Origin: Chalciporus piperatus
Taxonomy: Eukaryota; Basidiomycota; Agaricomycetes; Boletales; Boletaceae
Direction: 5' to 3'
NCBI GenBank assembly: GCA_038093975.1
Contig: JBBPTG010000033.1
Coordinates: 1-64,000 of the forward strand
DNA length: 64,000 nucleotides
The notes under the pieces are model-generated. The model was not told the origin of the DNA. It did no database searches and saw only the letters and a program-made list of their open reading frames with translations. The translations under genes were made by a program, and so were the position numbers. Below, in pieces: positions 33,429 through 45,981 of the stretch. Every line of letters starts with the position of its first letter. Positions within the stretch are counted from its first letter, which is position 1.

Positions 33429-36400
33429 CTACGAAACGGCCGGAGAACGCGATGCTTTGACGAATTCAGAAAAATATTTTCGGAAGGCTTTGTTATCTAG
33501 ATCCCTCAATTTTGCTGCGAATTCCGATGCCATGTCCGGTGGCCAATTCTGAGATGGCAGGAACACGGTCACAAAGAAGTCGTGGGCTTCCGTGCCCCTG
33601 GTCTTGCACACCACCTGCAGGAAGTTGGCGATTTCCAGCAGGACCTTTGGCCGGGACACCGTTAATCTCTGTCCTGTTCAGCAAATATTTCTGACTCACC
33701 ATCAACATCTGTCCGTCTTTCGGGTTGAATTGAGGTAATGATAAAACGGCGAATGCAGCTGGAATCAAGCGCTCGTAGACAAATCGCTCGAATCCAGGCA
33801 ACGTTTGTGGTCTTGGTACGTTATTACCACCCGGAGAGAGTGGCTGTGGACTACACCAAACTTGGACACACCGCCCGAAGAATGCAAACGCAGACTTCTG
33901 GCTGGTTGGGTCAGAGAGATCTTGCGCGAACTGGCAAACGCTTTCGAGCAGAGATTCCAATGAACCTTTATTACCTGGATTGACAGGTGAGTCTCGCCGT
34001 CGAATTACGGAACGAATCAACTTACGTTCGGAGATGAAGACGTCATGAAGATCCGAGGACATGATATTGGTGAGAAGTGTTAAATAAGAACGTTTTGTTT
34101 CGACGTGCGTTAAACTGTCGTCAGTGCCAATAACTGGCTGGGAGAGGAGCTGGGCAATGTGTGAGCCGAGCGGTCCCAGAAGCTCGTCCAGAACATTGAA
34201 CATGTCTTTCTGCATTCATGGATCAATCAGAAGTCGAGCCACACGTACGATGTGCGCTTACCTGTAGTTTGTGGATTAGTAGTCCGATGAAATTCATGAA
34301 ATCGACGAGCTCAGATGGCTCAAAGTGAGCAAGGAGATTAGCCATCAGTGGAGGGATAAGATGTGTCGCGTTGGATCCAGTGGTTGCTATGATCCGAGCA
34401 AAGGCATATCTGGTCTAAGAAACAATCAGCGCAAGACAGGATAGCGGAAACGAGAAATAACTTACCGCATCTCGAACGCATTTGAAGACGTTCATAGCCT
34501 CCAACGAGAGAAGGATACCTTGTGCAACTTGTCGGAATACTTCCATGGGGGCGAAAGAATATCCCTGCGGGACAGGAGAAGGGTAATCGGGGAAACCCTT
34601 CGCGATATTACCAAGAGCCATGATGGTATGATGGATTCGCAGAATGGGTATCACGTCTTTCCCTCCCTTTGCCGCTGGTATGTTGGTTGACAAATCCTCC
34701 AGCAGGGGAGTGACAATCGACAGCAGTAAGCTGGCTTGTTGCTCTGCCACCTTGGATAGCAAAGACACAAGAATGCCGACAGTCTCGAAAATATAGATCT
34801 GCGAATCGAAAATACCAGGATTCTTGATGGCTTCCGTGAGCAGATCTTCCTCTAGACCTTCGAGCTTCGGCACTTCGATCTGAATGACCAGAAGATCCCT
34901 GATCCCTTCGAGCAGGCTGAGTGACAGGTCTGGCGAGATGTCATTCCTGCCTTCTCTGACGAAACGATGGAAAAGGTAGAATAACCGCGACTGAATTGAG
35001 GTGTCTGTACTGTGGAGCCCACTATTTCAAAGAATTCAGCGACATACCAAGATATGCGAGATATCACATACCGAACGCCAACCATGGCTTGCAGTGTTGG
35101 CATGATGCAGTCTTTTCGAATCTTGAAGAAGTCGCCATATCTAGCGACGGTCTCGAAGAATTGCATAACGACAGCACGGTGAGGATATCCCGAAACCCCA
35201 GATTGCACAAGTGCCAACAAAATTTCGCCGTGCGGGGTCAAAGGATAATCAGAATAGTCGACTTCACGTTTCTTCTCTTTGAGGATCGGCGGCGCGTAGC
35301 AGAACGCTCCGCGACCTTTGCTGCCACCTGGGGAGTGTGAGTTAGAAAATACCAAGAGTTTTGTGCCACATACTCTTGCTGATTTCTCCGAAGATGTAGA
35401 CGAGATATACAGCAAGCTCTGCATCGTGCCAATCCACGCTCACACCGTTACGGTAATTCGAAAGTGTCGTAAGGACGAGGTTTCGAACAGCCATAGTGAC
35501 GAGGTCGGGTTCAATGGTCAGAATAGAGTCCAAAAATGTTCTCAAATCCTGTTTGGTATATTAGGGACTCCATAGAAATGCGGTACTCGGCCGTACCTTG
35601 CGGAGGCCATCGAATGCGACGTTGTCATCTTCATCTGAGTCCATAGGATCGGCATCCTTGTCCCATCTCATTTTTTGCAAGATGACGTTAAGTAGGTCGG
35701 TGAGGAATGACCTGGTCGCATCGTCCAGAGGTTCCGAGGAGACCTTTCTGGTCCTTTTGTACTATACGCACGTCAGTTTCAAATCAGTTACCACTCGGCA
35801 GGAACATACGTTCGCAAGAATAGTCTGCAGCAGAGGGAATACAGTCGAACAAGTATCATCATATTCGTCGGCCATAAACCGTAACATGATGGGTAGAATC
35901 TGGGTGTGCAAACGCTTCGCCTCAGTCGATACATCAGGTTTGGGACATTCCTAGGAAACAACGTCTAAGATGCCCACTGCAAGCGGAAAAGGTGGACATA
36001 CATCAGCCAATTTTAGGATTTCTGAACCCAACACATTGAGAAGCTTTCCAAGAGCCTCGCGGTACGATTCTTCGCCCTCATCCTCGTCCTCGCCGCGTTG
36101 GATTTGTTGTTCGCGCGCTTTCGCTTCTAGCGCATCAATGACTTGTCCTAGAGAAAGCACTTTTATCAACTGTAGTTTGTCCTCCGGCTCTTTCAAGCCT
36201 TTGGAGATAATGCGGAGCAAGGCGGCAGATGTCGCGAGTCGGATCGGTAATGACGGGTCGGAAAGAAGGGAGAAGAGTAATGGGACTGTGGTAGGGGTTA
36301 CAGTCAAGTTGATGTCGATCCAGCCTACATAGATTGTGAACATCCCACCCCCTGAACGCGATATCAATCACATACCAACGTAAGATCCGAACGTTCGAAC

Positions 36401-37261
36401 GCCCCAATCAACCTCCTCCTCCACGTCACCAAGGGCTTTCGAGTCAGCATCCGATTTCCGCAGAACCGCCATACGTTCCGCCCCATCAGCGATGATGGTC
36501 AAAACGGCCTCGTTAATTAACGAAGCATCGCGTTCTCGTACGGCATCCCTCACGCGACCATCGCGTGTGTGTCGGACAGGATTGAACGTTCTTGCAGACT
36601 TGATGGTTTGATCTGCAACCTCTCCGGATATTTCAAGAATGAGATGGAATAGAAGCAACGATACGTGGCGGTTGAATTTTGGCTGAGAACTCGACTCAGC
36701 CACGCGGATTAGAGAGAACAGGTCAGTAAAGAATGTGGGCCATTGCTCCACATAGGTACAGAGAAAAAACAATGTAAGTGTATGCGAGAACTTGTTGCGT
36801 AAGACTTGGGTCAGGAGAAATGAGTAGATCAGGACACTGATTAGAGAGGTCAAACAACAACGCACATGATGCTGTAGATTCTGCAGGACCATAAACATAT
36901 TCTGATTGTATATAAGATATAATGGATTGTTGCAATGTTCGGAACGTCTCTTCGTCCAGTGGTTCAAACCTGTGTGATAATATGTCGAAGGGTGCACACG
37001 GTGCAAGACAAAGCAAGCTCACCGGTTATCGAAGAACTCGTCTAGCATGCGTAGGGACGAAAATCTAGCCTGGGGAGGATATCTTCGGCCTTGTCCGCTG
37101 GGGTCCACTTGTACGAAAACCGTCAAGGCAATGCGCCACGTTTCTTGTACATTTTGTTGGATATTGGAGAGATACTCGAGAGCTTGGTGATGCAGCGCAA
37201 CTTGGGATGGGTCGACTGCAATGAGTATGGCCTGGACGAAGCGGTCGATTTCTTGTTCCAT
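33429..37261 (-). CDS. LOS1: Exportin-T (tRNA nuclear export receptor)
   Basis: Thirteen exons give 1071 aa: 37023-37261, 36866-36969, 36376-36804, 36002-36324, 35810-35950, 35597-35761, 35374-35548, 35072-35327, 34466-35021, 34262-34414, 34026-34209, 33700-33974 and 33429-33644. The N-terminus MEQEIDRFVQAILIAVDPS precedes the importin-beta-like repeats. LRNKFSHTLTLFFLCTYVEQWPTFF is the Xpo1-like signature of exportin-T. Further on are EVDWGVRTFGSYVGWIDINL and, near the C-terminus, VLLEIANFLQVVCKTRG. Length fits the family (about 960-1100). The protein carries mature tRNAs out of the nucleus with Ran-GTP. It lies 187 bp upstream of cullin-3 on the same strand. No residue loss is apparent. Confidence 0.95.
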
Positions 37262-37501
37262 GGTGAGGACGTCAGGATCGATCACGACTGCGGCAGAGGG
37301 GTTTGGGGAGACAAGATGCAGCGACCACGCGAACTTTGCGTAATCGGATGTTTGGTGGGTTCGTCTGAGGCAAGCAGACGATGCTGATGCGCGTACTTGA
37401 AGCCGTTCAGGTCGATGTAGATCGCGATTGACATTGGCTCAAGTCGCATTTCCACTCACGTGCCGAGTCACAAAATTTGGAGACAGGGGTAGATTTCGAG
37501 C

Positions 37502-39108
37502 CTAGTAATGCAACACATAAAGCTCTCCTGATGGCAGAGTAACCACCATCTTACACGAGATCTCATCAAACGCGAAAGAATGGAAATCTCGAGGATTGAA
37601 GGGTAGCCCCGAAAACGAAGGCATCAACGTAGAGATGCATGGGTCCACCTCCCTATTTCCAACTCTCCTTCCCATCGAAAACTTCATGAGTGTGCATTCC
37701 TGAGTATCTGGATCAGGATTTATCCAGACAGCGCGCCTCCCAGACGTGGACACTCGAACTTCTCCAACGGAGGGGTGAGAACGACATGGCACAACGGTCG
37801 AGTGGCACTCGATATTGCTTCCATCGAAGGAGACGCGAAGGATATCGATTACTGGATCCCCAGTGTCCGCTGGGAGTGAAATCGGGTATCCGAGCATGGT
37901 AAAGGAACAGACTTCCCCGTTACTTGCGCCAACATCTTCTGACAACTCAAAAACTAGCGAGCTGTCATCTTGCCACGAAGCATTGGCTATCGGCGAGCCT
38001 TTGATGGTCAGCGTGTCCGGCCAACATGGCGCTGACAGTGGAAGACTGACGTCGAGGATGGAAGGTGGTATCTCATAAAAGGATATGTAAGCGGACGTAT
38101 GCCGTAGGGTATAACGCGACGTCATGACTGCAAAGTATCGAGAGAACAATTTAAGACGACCCCATGCAAACGACTTTTGTATACGTTAACGGAAACCGAA
38201 TTTCTGACAGAATCAAAGCTCACCCAGTCAGGACACTCGATAAGAGCGGCGGCTTTCGAAACGAGGTTTAGGCACATGATCCGTCCTTCATGTTCCAGAG
38301 ACGAAGAAACAGGGGCGAACACAGCAATCAAGATATTGCCAATGATCTTCATCCCTGCAATTCGACCCATGCTGGAGAGTTCAATCGATGTTTCAAATAC
38401 CAGCGAATGGCGCGTCGAACAATCGGCTTCCAAAGAGACGTTGTATACGCGGATTGATCTGGAAATGCTGAGGACGCACTGTAAGACGGAAGTGCTGACA
38501 CTTACTCTGCGGAGCCTCGTGCGAAGGCGATACCAATCGTGACATGTTCCAATTCGTGATGGTGATGCGCATGGAGAAACCTGACTCGGCCAATGACGGT
38601 ACTTTTGAATATGGAGTGAGAGTCGCTGGCATCTTTGATGGACCAGAGTGTCACGTGTGTACGGGCTGTCTGTTCATATTGGAGGGTGACAAGCCAACGA
38701 CCACCTGGGAGTAGGCGCATGCCGTCAACGAAGGAGGAATTCTGGGAGATGATGCGCTGCGCGTAGTGCACCTCCAGACGAGGGTCCCTCCATCTGTTGT
38801 CCAGTTTCAAGGCATTGACAACAGCCTCTCGCAGGATAGCACTCGGGAGCGAATGGAGGGGCGTGTGCAGTGGGATGTCCAAAGGAAGATCCCAATCTGA
38901 GAGGAGCCTGTGCCAGATGTAATCCAAAGATCCGAGCGCGTGCAGGACACGACATGTCTACGTGTCGGTGGAGTGTTCAGCATGTTTCCTTATCGTAGAC
39001 GCCAGTGGGAAATACCTGCATTAGAGCGAGCACGTCCTCGACGGGCAAGCGCAGACAGATGATGATGAGTATGTCCTGAGGGAGCTGTGGTAGCAAAGCC
39101 AGTCCCAT
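37502..39108 (-). CDS. F-box protein, unknown substrate
   Basis: Four exons (39016-39108, 38506-38957, 38224-38458, 37502-38173) give 483 aa. The first 45 residues form an F-box: LPQLPQDILIIICLRLPVEDVLALMQTC, then RVLHALGSLDYIWHRLL. F-box proteins dock substrates to SCF ubiquitin ligases through Skp1. The remaining 430 residues are rich in beta-strand-like segments with WD- or propeller-like spacing (GRWLVTLQYEQTARTHVTLW, GRIAGMKIIGNILIAVFAP, KMVVTLPSGELYVLHY). I could not assign clear WD40 repeats. The start, MGLALLPQLPQD, is 191 bp from the start of the divergent gene at 39300, implying a shared promoter. Confidence 0.8.
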
Positions 39109-39299
39109 CACACGCGTTCGATTGAAAGGAGGCCAGTAGTACAGTACAATGGTACACTATAGTAGGAGATGTGGACCGCCGGGCCGTGTGACTGTGACTT
39201 TAGTAGCTCAAAACAGGACCAAATGGTAGAGTGGTACATAAAGCCCTCGACCCCCTTTCAGTCGACGGTCACCACGAATCCAAGTTCACCTCACAACCG

Positions 39300-41704
39300 A
39301 TGTCCATTCCTACTGACATCTCTGCAGAAAGTCTCTCTGACTCGGACTGGCTCGACATCGCCAGTACGGACAGAGAGTCGGATGACAATGATTCAATCTG
39401 TTCCTCGCGAGAAGCAGATCACGAACATCTCGCTCGCTCAAGGTCAAGACAGTCCTCCTTGAGCTACGGTAGCTCTCGCGATGGAGACGTCGATGGCTGG
39501 GAAGGCTTGATTGACGACAGCGCCGACGAGGGCACGCCCGATGACGTCCTTGCGCCCAATCCCCACGTGCCACCCCTTTCTCCACACTCTGACTTGCATA
39601 ACGTAGATCACTCCGAAGAGACCTCCCCCGAAGAGCTACGCGTCAACGAGGGTCTTGACCAAAGTATGGTCAGCACCCTCAGCTCGTCGCGCTCCAGCTC
39701 TATTCATGCCTCCACCGTCCACACCTCATCTCGTGACCTGCGCTTGTCCTTCCCCGATCCCATCACTAGTTTGTGTAGAGAAGTCCTTAGCACATCATAC
39801 GAAGAAGTCCAACCGCCGTCTGAAACTATCTTTTCGCCCGGCGGTCTGGATAGTCTCTTGGACACTGAGCAGGTAGAGGATGATGAAATGATTTCCGCTT
39901 CGCCAGTCCTTTCGACACCCCCCGAGGAACCAGATGCCACACTAATCCCTGCAACATCTGGGCCCGAACTGAAAGTTTTCCTCTACGGGTCCTCCTTCGC
40001 TCTCAAGTGGTCTCTGGTCGAGAAGTTGTTGGAGAAAGTTGCGCGTGGTGCTGGTCTCACCATCGCATCCGTCTGTGATATCTCACAAGGGTCTCTCCGC
40101 CGGCTGACTGTCGTTGGACAATCTGAGCATGATCATGCATTCCCTAGACTCATCACCATCATTGATAAGACACTGCAACCCCACGAGACAATTGACGATG
40201 TAGGTCCTAATCGCTTCTCGACATTGAACTGACTGCAGCTATGTGGCAGCCGTCTTTGATGGATTTCTCAGGTGCTTATCCTCTCGCCATTGTCTTCATG
40301 CCGTCTTCCCCCCCTCGCCTACCGGAACACGTGTTCTATCTACCCGTCTTGCCCCGAGCGTTGCATTCTATCGAGCGTCTCAGGTTCACTGATGTCATTT
40401 CTGCACAACGTACATGGGACACCTTCGACATTCCTGATCGCCAATTGCTTCGGATCACCCCACCCACGGAGGCCTCGGTGGTTGACGAGCAGACGATCGA
40501 GGCATTGGATACATTGCGTGCTTACCATGCGTTCTCACGCTTATGGTCTAGCGACAATAATGTTTCCAAGGGGACGATGGGCAGCACGAATGCTTTGACA
40601 ATGTACGTTACACTACCGCATTGCTTTCAAGTCACTGACAAACGCCTTAGCATCGCTATTCTTTCTCTGGTCCTTGGCGTAATCGTACGAGCCGCAATTC
40701 CTACAGCTCCTCAGTCAATCACCTCCACTCTCGTGACGTTCAATTTCACTTGCACTTCTGGGTCACTTTGGCAACTGCTCCGACCGTCTCCCCTTCGAGA
40801 ACGCATCACACCCTCTGCGACAATAGACACCTCGGTTGCCGTCGTGCCATCCTCAATGAAAGACTTCTCCATTACGATCTTTAGCGCAGAATCGACTTCG
40901 TTAACCCTTTCCCTCGCTAACCCGACGAATTTCCGTCGCACCACACCGTCCGTTCCGTCGGAACGTTCCAGGCCCTCCACAGACCTCGTGGTACAACCAA
41001 GTTACTCTGTTCTACCACCGGACAATCGGTCGAAGGCGCTCTCTGTGGTGCCAGAGACCCCTTCCACCGCCTCTCACCACCGCGCCCCAGCGTCCAGCAG
41101 CAATGTCGTTTCGGCCGTTGTGTACACATCCGTTCCGCGCATCGTCAATGAATATGCCCCTATCATCTCCGCGGTCATGAACAAGGACATACAGGACATC
41201 CTCGATGCCCTTGACGCACTCGTCCAAGCGATCACAAGACAGGCGCAGATCATCCTCACTCAGACGACAACGCTCATTCAGGAGTCGACAATGCAGCTGC
41301 AGAAGAGCATGGAGTCGTTCGACACCGTCAAGGACTCGTTCTTCAAGCGCAACGAGCGCGCTCGCAAGAGAGCTCACGAAATTAAGGAGAAGGGGACCAA
41401 GTGGCTGTATGACGCTTCGGAAGTGATTACCACTGGCGCGCAGCTTTCCGGAGGGATGGCGAAGGAGATGGCCGAAGGGTTCGCTAATCGGGCTCAGCGT
41501 GCGAGAGGAAGAGCGAAGGAGATGGCGGAGGAATTCCAGGAGTTCTGGAACGAGCAGGATAGGTTCGACGCGCTGGGAATGATCGCATGGGACATGCGTG
41601 CGAAGCGTTGGGATGAGTGGGTTGAGAGGGGGAGTAGCAAGGGGAAGAGGGGAAAGACGTGCAAGGCGTCCAGGCGGCAGCTCAATTCTGCGTTTCTCTG
41701 TTGA
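39300..41704 (+). CDS. Large hypothetical protein with acidic N-terminus, one membrane span and C-terminal coiled coil
   Basis: Three exons (39300-40203, 40239-40602, 40651-41704) give about 773 aa. The first intron is only 35 nt (GTCCTA donor, CTGACTGCAG acceptor). The second (48 nt, GTACGT to CCTTAG) preserves frame if retained. The N-terminal 250 residues are Ser/Asp/Glu-rich (LSDSDWLDIAS). A more structured middle follows (SGPELKVFLYGSSFALKWSLVEKLLEKVA and FYLPVLPRALHSIERL). A single hydrophobic span (IAILSLVLGVIVRAAI) sits near residue 425. The last 200 residues are Ala/Gln/Arg/Glu-rich and predicted coiled coil (DILDALDALVQAITRQAQII, RAQRARGRAKEMAEEF). I do not recognise the family. A membrane-tethered scaffold is possible (inference). 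Confidence 0.68.
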
Positions 41705-41912
41705 TGTGTTATGGCCAAATGTTCCCTCAAGGCTCTTAATTTGTGTATCTGTTTCTATGTCGTTTCTGTATGTACCTCTATATGTAAAATAAAGAATACG
41801 AATGGTGTTTTTCATGCAACCTTTTGTTCGGTGGTGGTCCAACTCCTTGGTTCCTTCTCGTTAGGACGTGAAACATAAGTTGTATTCTGACGTCCAAACT
41901 ACATCACTAATT

Positions 41913-44287
41913 TTATAAGTCGTCTCGCGTCAATGCTTCGTCCCTGATGAGGTGTACCAAGACCCCTGCCTCGATGCTCGTCTCCCATAGCTCAATCTTC
42001 GACCTCTCGATCTCAGCCACAAGCTGTCTCCGGCGCTCTACTGCGCGTGCAACGATCGCCTGCTTGTCAAGTTTGCCCTTTGTCGTGGAGACAGCACCAG
42101 GCGTGGACCGACTTGACACGGACGCAGCCGACGAAACGCTGACATCGGCTCTTGTCTTGCCTTTCTGTACCGCAGTAAGGCGGGGGGGAACCTCGTCTTG
42201 AGAATGTTCTATCAGAGCCAGAGGCAACTCCAACGCCACTTGACGGTCCTTTTCGACAGGTTGATGAGTTTGGGAGACGGTCGACAACGGGTCTAAATGC
42301 GAGATTCGTGAGTGCCGCCTCGCACGGTTGAAGCACGCACATGCATACCACGAACGTGTTCTTCATGAGCCATCGTCATGCTTGTCGTTGTTGGCACCTC
42401 GGTGAATGCATCCGGGAGCGGTGTGAGCGCTTCTGTGAAGGAGCTCAACGACGTGCGTGGAGAGTGGGCGAGAGCTGGAGGTGGGGATGCGATGTCTGAC
42501 ATTGACATTTGGGTATCGATGGATGCGGATGCAAGTGTGGATGGGGTTGGAATTACGGTATGTGTTTGGGTTGTTGATGTGGTGAGGTAAGAGATGGCTA
42601 GGAGAGTGGGATCGATAGCCTCGTCCTGTATCGTGTGTGGAGCCTGAGAGGCATCGCGAACAGGGGCAGGGATGCTGGATGAACGGCTAGACGTGGAGTC
42701 GTCCAAAACAAGGGATTGACGAGTGCTCCAGTCCGAATCAGGAGTAGACGCATCGGACACGAACTGTTGGAGTTGAGATAACCACTCTTCAAACGCTGAA
42801 CTGTCAGAAGGTTCCGGCCCTGGAGTAACACCTTCTGCCATGCCAGAGGAACTGACGGAGATCCCATCGCTAGGACCTGGAGTTGACGTCAAGCCTTCGG
42901 TGTCCGGAATTTGCAGAGAACGCAGGAAGTCGTCCAGACTGTCCACCATCATTGCAGTCATACCATCAGACATGGTACTCTCTGCGGCTGAGCTGGTGGA
43001 CTTTGCAGGCTCCGTGGAAGCTGTTTGCATCTGCCCACTTTGCTCTCCTTGGGTTTCGAGAGAGGTAGCTCGGGATGACTGATGTTTTAGGGCACTAATT
43101 CGTGCTTGAGGCGTTTTCCCTCGACCGTTCTGCAAACTACTTTTCGCCGTTTTGACAGCAGCCCTTTTAGTGGCACTCTGCACAAGTTCGAGCAACTGGG
43201 TTACGAGTTGCTTCGACCTGTCCCGTGCCCATGTGTCGCGATATGCCTCAGGGCCTTCACCAGGCGCGAACGGGAAAGGGACGTCCCAATCTGCCGCTCC
43301 TGCTGGCACATGCTTGAGTTTCCGACGCTTTACGGGTGGGGCGACGGGTGGTGCAGAGGTAGGTCCTGCCGGCGGAGTCGATTGGGGGTAGATTCCGTGA
43401 CCATAGGGTCGCGCAAAAGGCTGAAGTGGTGAATACGGGGGCGAGGGTTGTGATGGTTCGCCTCCGAGAAGTTTAATGAGGGACTCGAGCACAGGAAGAG
43501 TATTCTTCTCTTTTGCAAGGGAATTCAGAGCATTTTCTCGTAATACGTCTGGATTGAGTTGGTCAAGGCGATGTGGCAATTGGATTTGGCTGCTTGGGCG
43601 TTGTCTAACTTGCGGATTGTCCTGGTCATCATCAAGCACGATCGGATGGGTTGGTGTTGAACCACGGATCGGAGTCTCTGAGCGGGATGGTTGTGTCGAC
43701 GGACGATCGTGTGTGTACAACTTTGCAGGCTTAACAGAACCTACCAGACCCGCATGGCCGAGTAGGGCTGATTGCGAGCGAAGGAAATTCGGTGGAGTCG
43801 GCTCATTTGGTCCAGGGAGGGTGATGGGTGGAGGGGGTGGAGCCGACGCAGTGGACCTGGCTTTAGGTGCCTTCCGCTTCCTGGTGGAGGTGGAAGCAGA
43901 AGGAGCAGAGCTAGACGCGGATGATGACCTCGAAGGAATTGAGCCAGCACGTGGTTGCAATGCCACGGGTGTTCCAGCAACGTTAGGTCGAGGAATGCTC
44001 AGCGAATCTTGACTTGAGCCAGGAAGAGGAAATGACATGCTTGAAGCTGGGAGATTGGCTGGTAGTTCAGCACATGACATATGGGAACCAGGAAGTGCAA
44101 TGGTCCCCACATTTTTTGGAGGAACATTGACGCCAGTGCCCGTGCTTGGGATGGCAACTACAGGGCTTAATTCCTCTCCTCTGATGGAGGTCTCCTGGGA
44201 TGGTGACCTACCTCTGACTGGGGAAGGAGGTGGGGAGCCAAAGAGGGAATCCTGGTCCTCATCTTCCTGGTGAGAGAACCGATTCAT
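41913..44287 (-). CDS. Low-complexity, probably nuclear hypothetical protein, about 772 aa
   Basis: Two exons (42349-44287, 41913-42292) are joined by a 56-nt intron with GTATGC donor and CATTTAG acceptor, which restores frame as HVRDPLSTVSQTHQ. The start MNRFSHQEDEDQDSLFGSPPPSP is the first ATG in frame. The protein is mostly Ser/Pro/Thr-rich and disordered. It has two basic nuclear-signal-like patches (TRKRKAPKAR, VKRRKLKH). A short ordered stretch lies around AADWDVPFPFAPGEGPEAYRD, and another near LDDFLRSLQIPDTEG. The C-terminus is helical (KQAIVARAVERRRQLVAEIE). I recognise no domain. A transcriptional or chromatin role is only a guess from composition. Confidence 0.6.
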
Positions 44288-45981
44288 CTGATGAAGTGTA
44301 AGCCGGGAGATTGAGGCGTGATTGAGACACTTTTCAAGTGAGGACGACAAGCACCGTGAAGATTATCGTCGGGCTGATTATGGATAACTCAAAGCCCCGA
44401 CAAGCTATGCGAGTCAGTCAGTTAAATCTTGATGGTATGGAATCAAAGAAATCGGACCCACCGAATTACAGATCCAGGACTGACAAGACACGAGCCTGAG
44501 GCTCAGCCCTGCAAATTCAAGCGCAAGAGCAGACACTGGCCTTAGACACGAGCTCGGGTATACATCCCGGCCAAACAAAACGCCAAACAAATATCAGTCA
44601 CTCCGAGTGGCAGTGTTACGAAGTCTGCCCCGATCCCTTCACTGTTCACTGTTCGCGTGGTCATTAGCAAGTAAATAATAGGGAGCGCCGAGGTGTCGAA
44701 TTGAGTGTAAGTAATAGTATCTAACACCCACCGTGACCATGCTCGCGCTTACTCGATTAATGATACCCAGAAACAGTGTGGTTCCATTGGTCTGAATACT
44801 TCCTGGGTACTCCCCCCGGCGCTTGATAATCGTACATCATAGCCCTCAGGTGTCAGTCTTCTAGAAATCATCTTTGAACTGCATTTTACATGGAAAGAGA
44901 ACAAAATGTGAATCCTACCCGCTGCCCCATTTTGAGCATGACTCTTGTAGTTCCGCTCTTTTCTACGCAAAGTATGGAGCACGGCCGATCCGGTAGGCTC
45001 TACCTACTCGCATTCCCTGCTGGTCGGGGGCTTGGCGGGAGTATCCCAGGAAAGGCGCTGATACCGCAGTCGCGACGCTTAGTCCACGCCGTGGATCATC
45101 CGTCTAGCCTCATTGGACTTGCAATAACTTGTAATCCAGAAAAGTCAGCGTCAATATCTCCATCATACTTGGACAGCAGGTGCGTGCGCTCTCTAATTTC
45201 GACGGAGGCAGCCTTCGCGTTCATTTCTTTTCTCAAACACCACTCTAAGTGACGCCGCCAGCGGTTTTATATAGAGGTCGGGCAAGGCGAATATTTCACG
45301 CTCGACGATTCGCCAAAGTTCTTTGGCAGGATACACCCATCAGCTGTCGTTGCGTAAGGGGTCTAGACCTTCTACTACAAGGACGTCGGAAGCTGACAAC
45401 ATCCTGCGAGCGCTTACTTGGGTCGAGACCCTGGTCGCTACAGCATTCCCCGACCGTTACTTGTCCCACGCAACGCACAGCAGATCGCCATTCCGTTGGT
45501 AGTCGTGACCCATATTCGTGCTTTTTGACGCGTTCATTCGTCACCATTAGACACTGTCTAGACTCAGGATTAGTCGATCGCCGGCGAGTTATCACACAGC
45601 TTTCCTCATCATCCTGACCCGCGGCCGTGTTCCGCCAGCCGTCTCCCTGGTTGAGGTCCTAGGCACCTTCGATATTGCTCTCCAATCCAAACCACTTTCA
45701 GGTCGTTCGAGACTCAGGTATTCGTTTCGTCAAAGCATAATACTTATTCAAACTATCGCGCAGCAAGGTCTGGACCAACGGCCCATCGCTTTCTCTCATC
45801 TAGATGAGATCCCCCTTTCCGGATCGAATGTTAGACGTCCTGGTCGCCTCCGTGCAGGTCAAATATACCGTTATCCGCTATGATCAATTCCGCACAGAAA
45901 TTCCCGGACGAAATCAGTGTTCCCCTCATGCATATTTAAGGGAGATCCTTCGTGGATGACATATCCAACCTCTCCCTTAGC
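44288..45981. other. 1.7 kb intergenic region, no gene recognised
   Basis: Several frames of 60-122 codons occur on both strands (for example 44890-45252 and 45249-45617 on +), but none looks like a family member and no intron chain extends them. I see no tRNA, snRNA, long terminal repeat or inverted repeat. It may hold a non-coding transcript, an unrecognised gene or a decayed element. Confidence 0.45.

Noticed and set aside
41012..41842. 276-codon minus-strand frame opposite the coiled-coil gene
   Set aside because: It lies antisense to a long exon with Arg/Leu-rich composition. The + strand model is supported by its introns and coiled-coil pattern.
43476..44012. 178-codon + strand frame
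   Set aside because: Antisense to the Ser/Pro-rich exon at 42349-44287. Its Gly/Cys-rich composition is what such exons produce on the other strand, with no family likeness.
45249..45617. 122-codon + strand frame in the 44-46 kb gap
   Set aside because: No domain, no signal and no matching splice sites. Composition is random-like.
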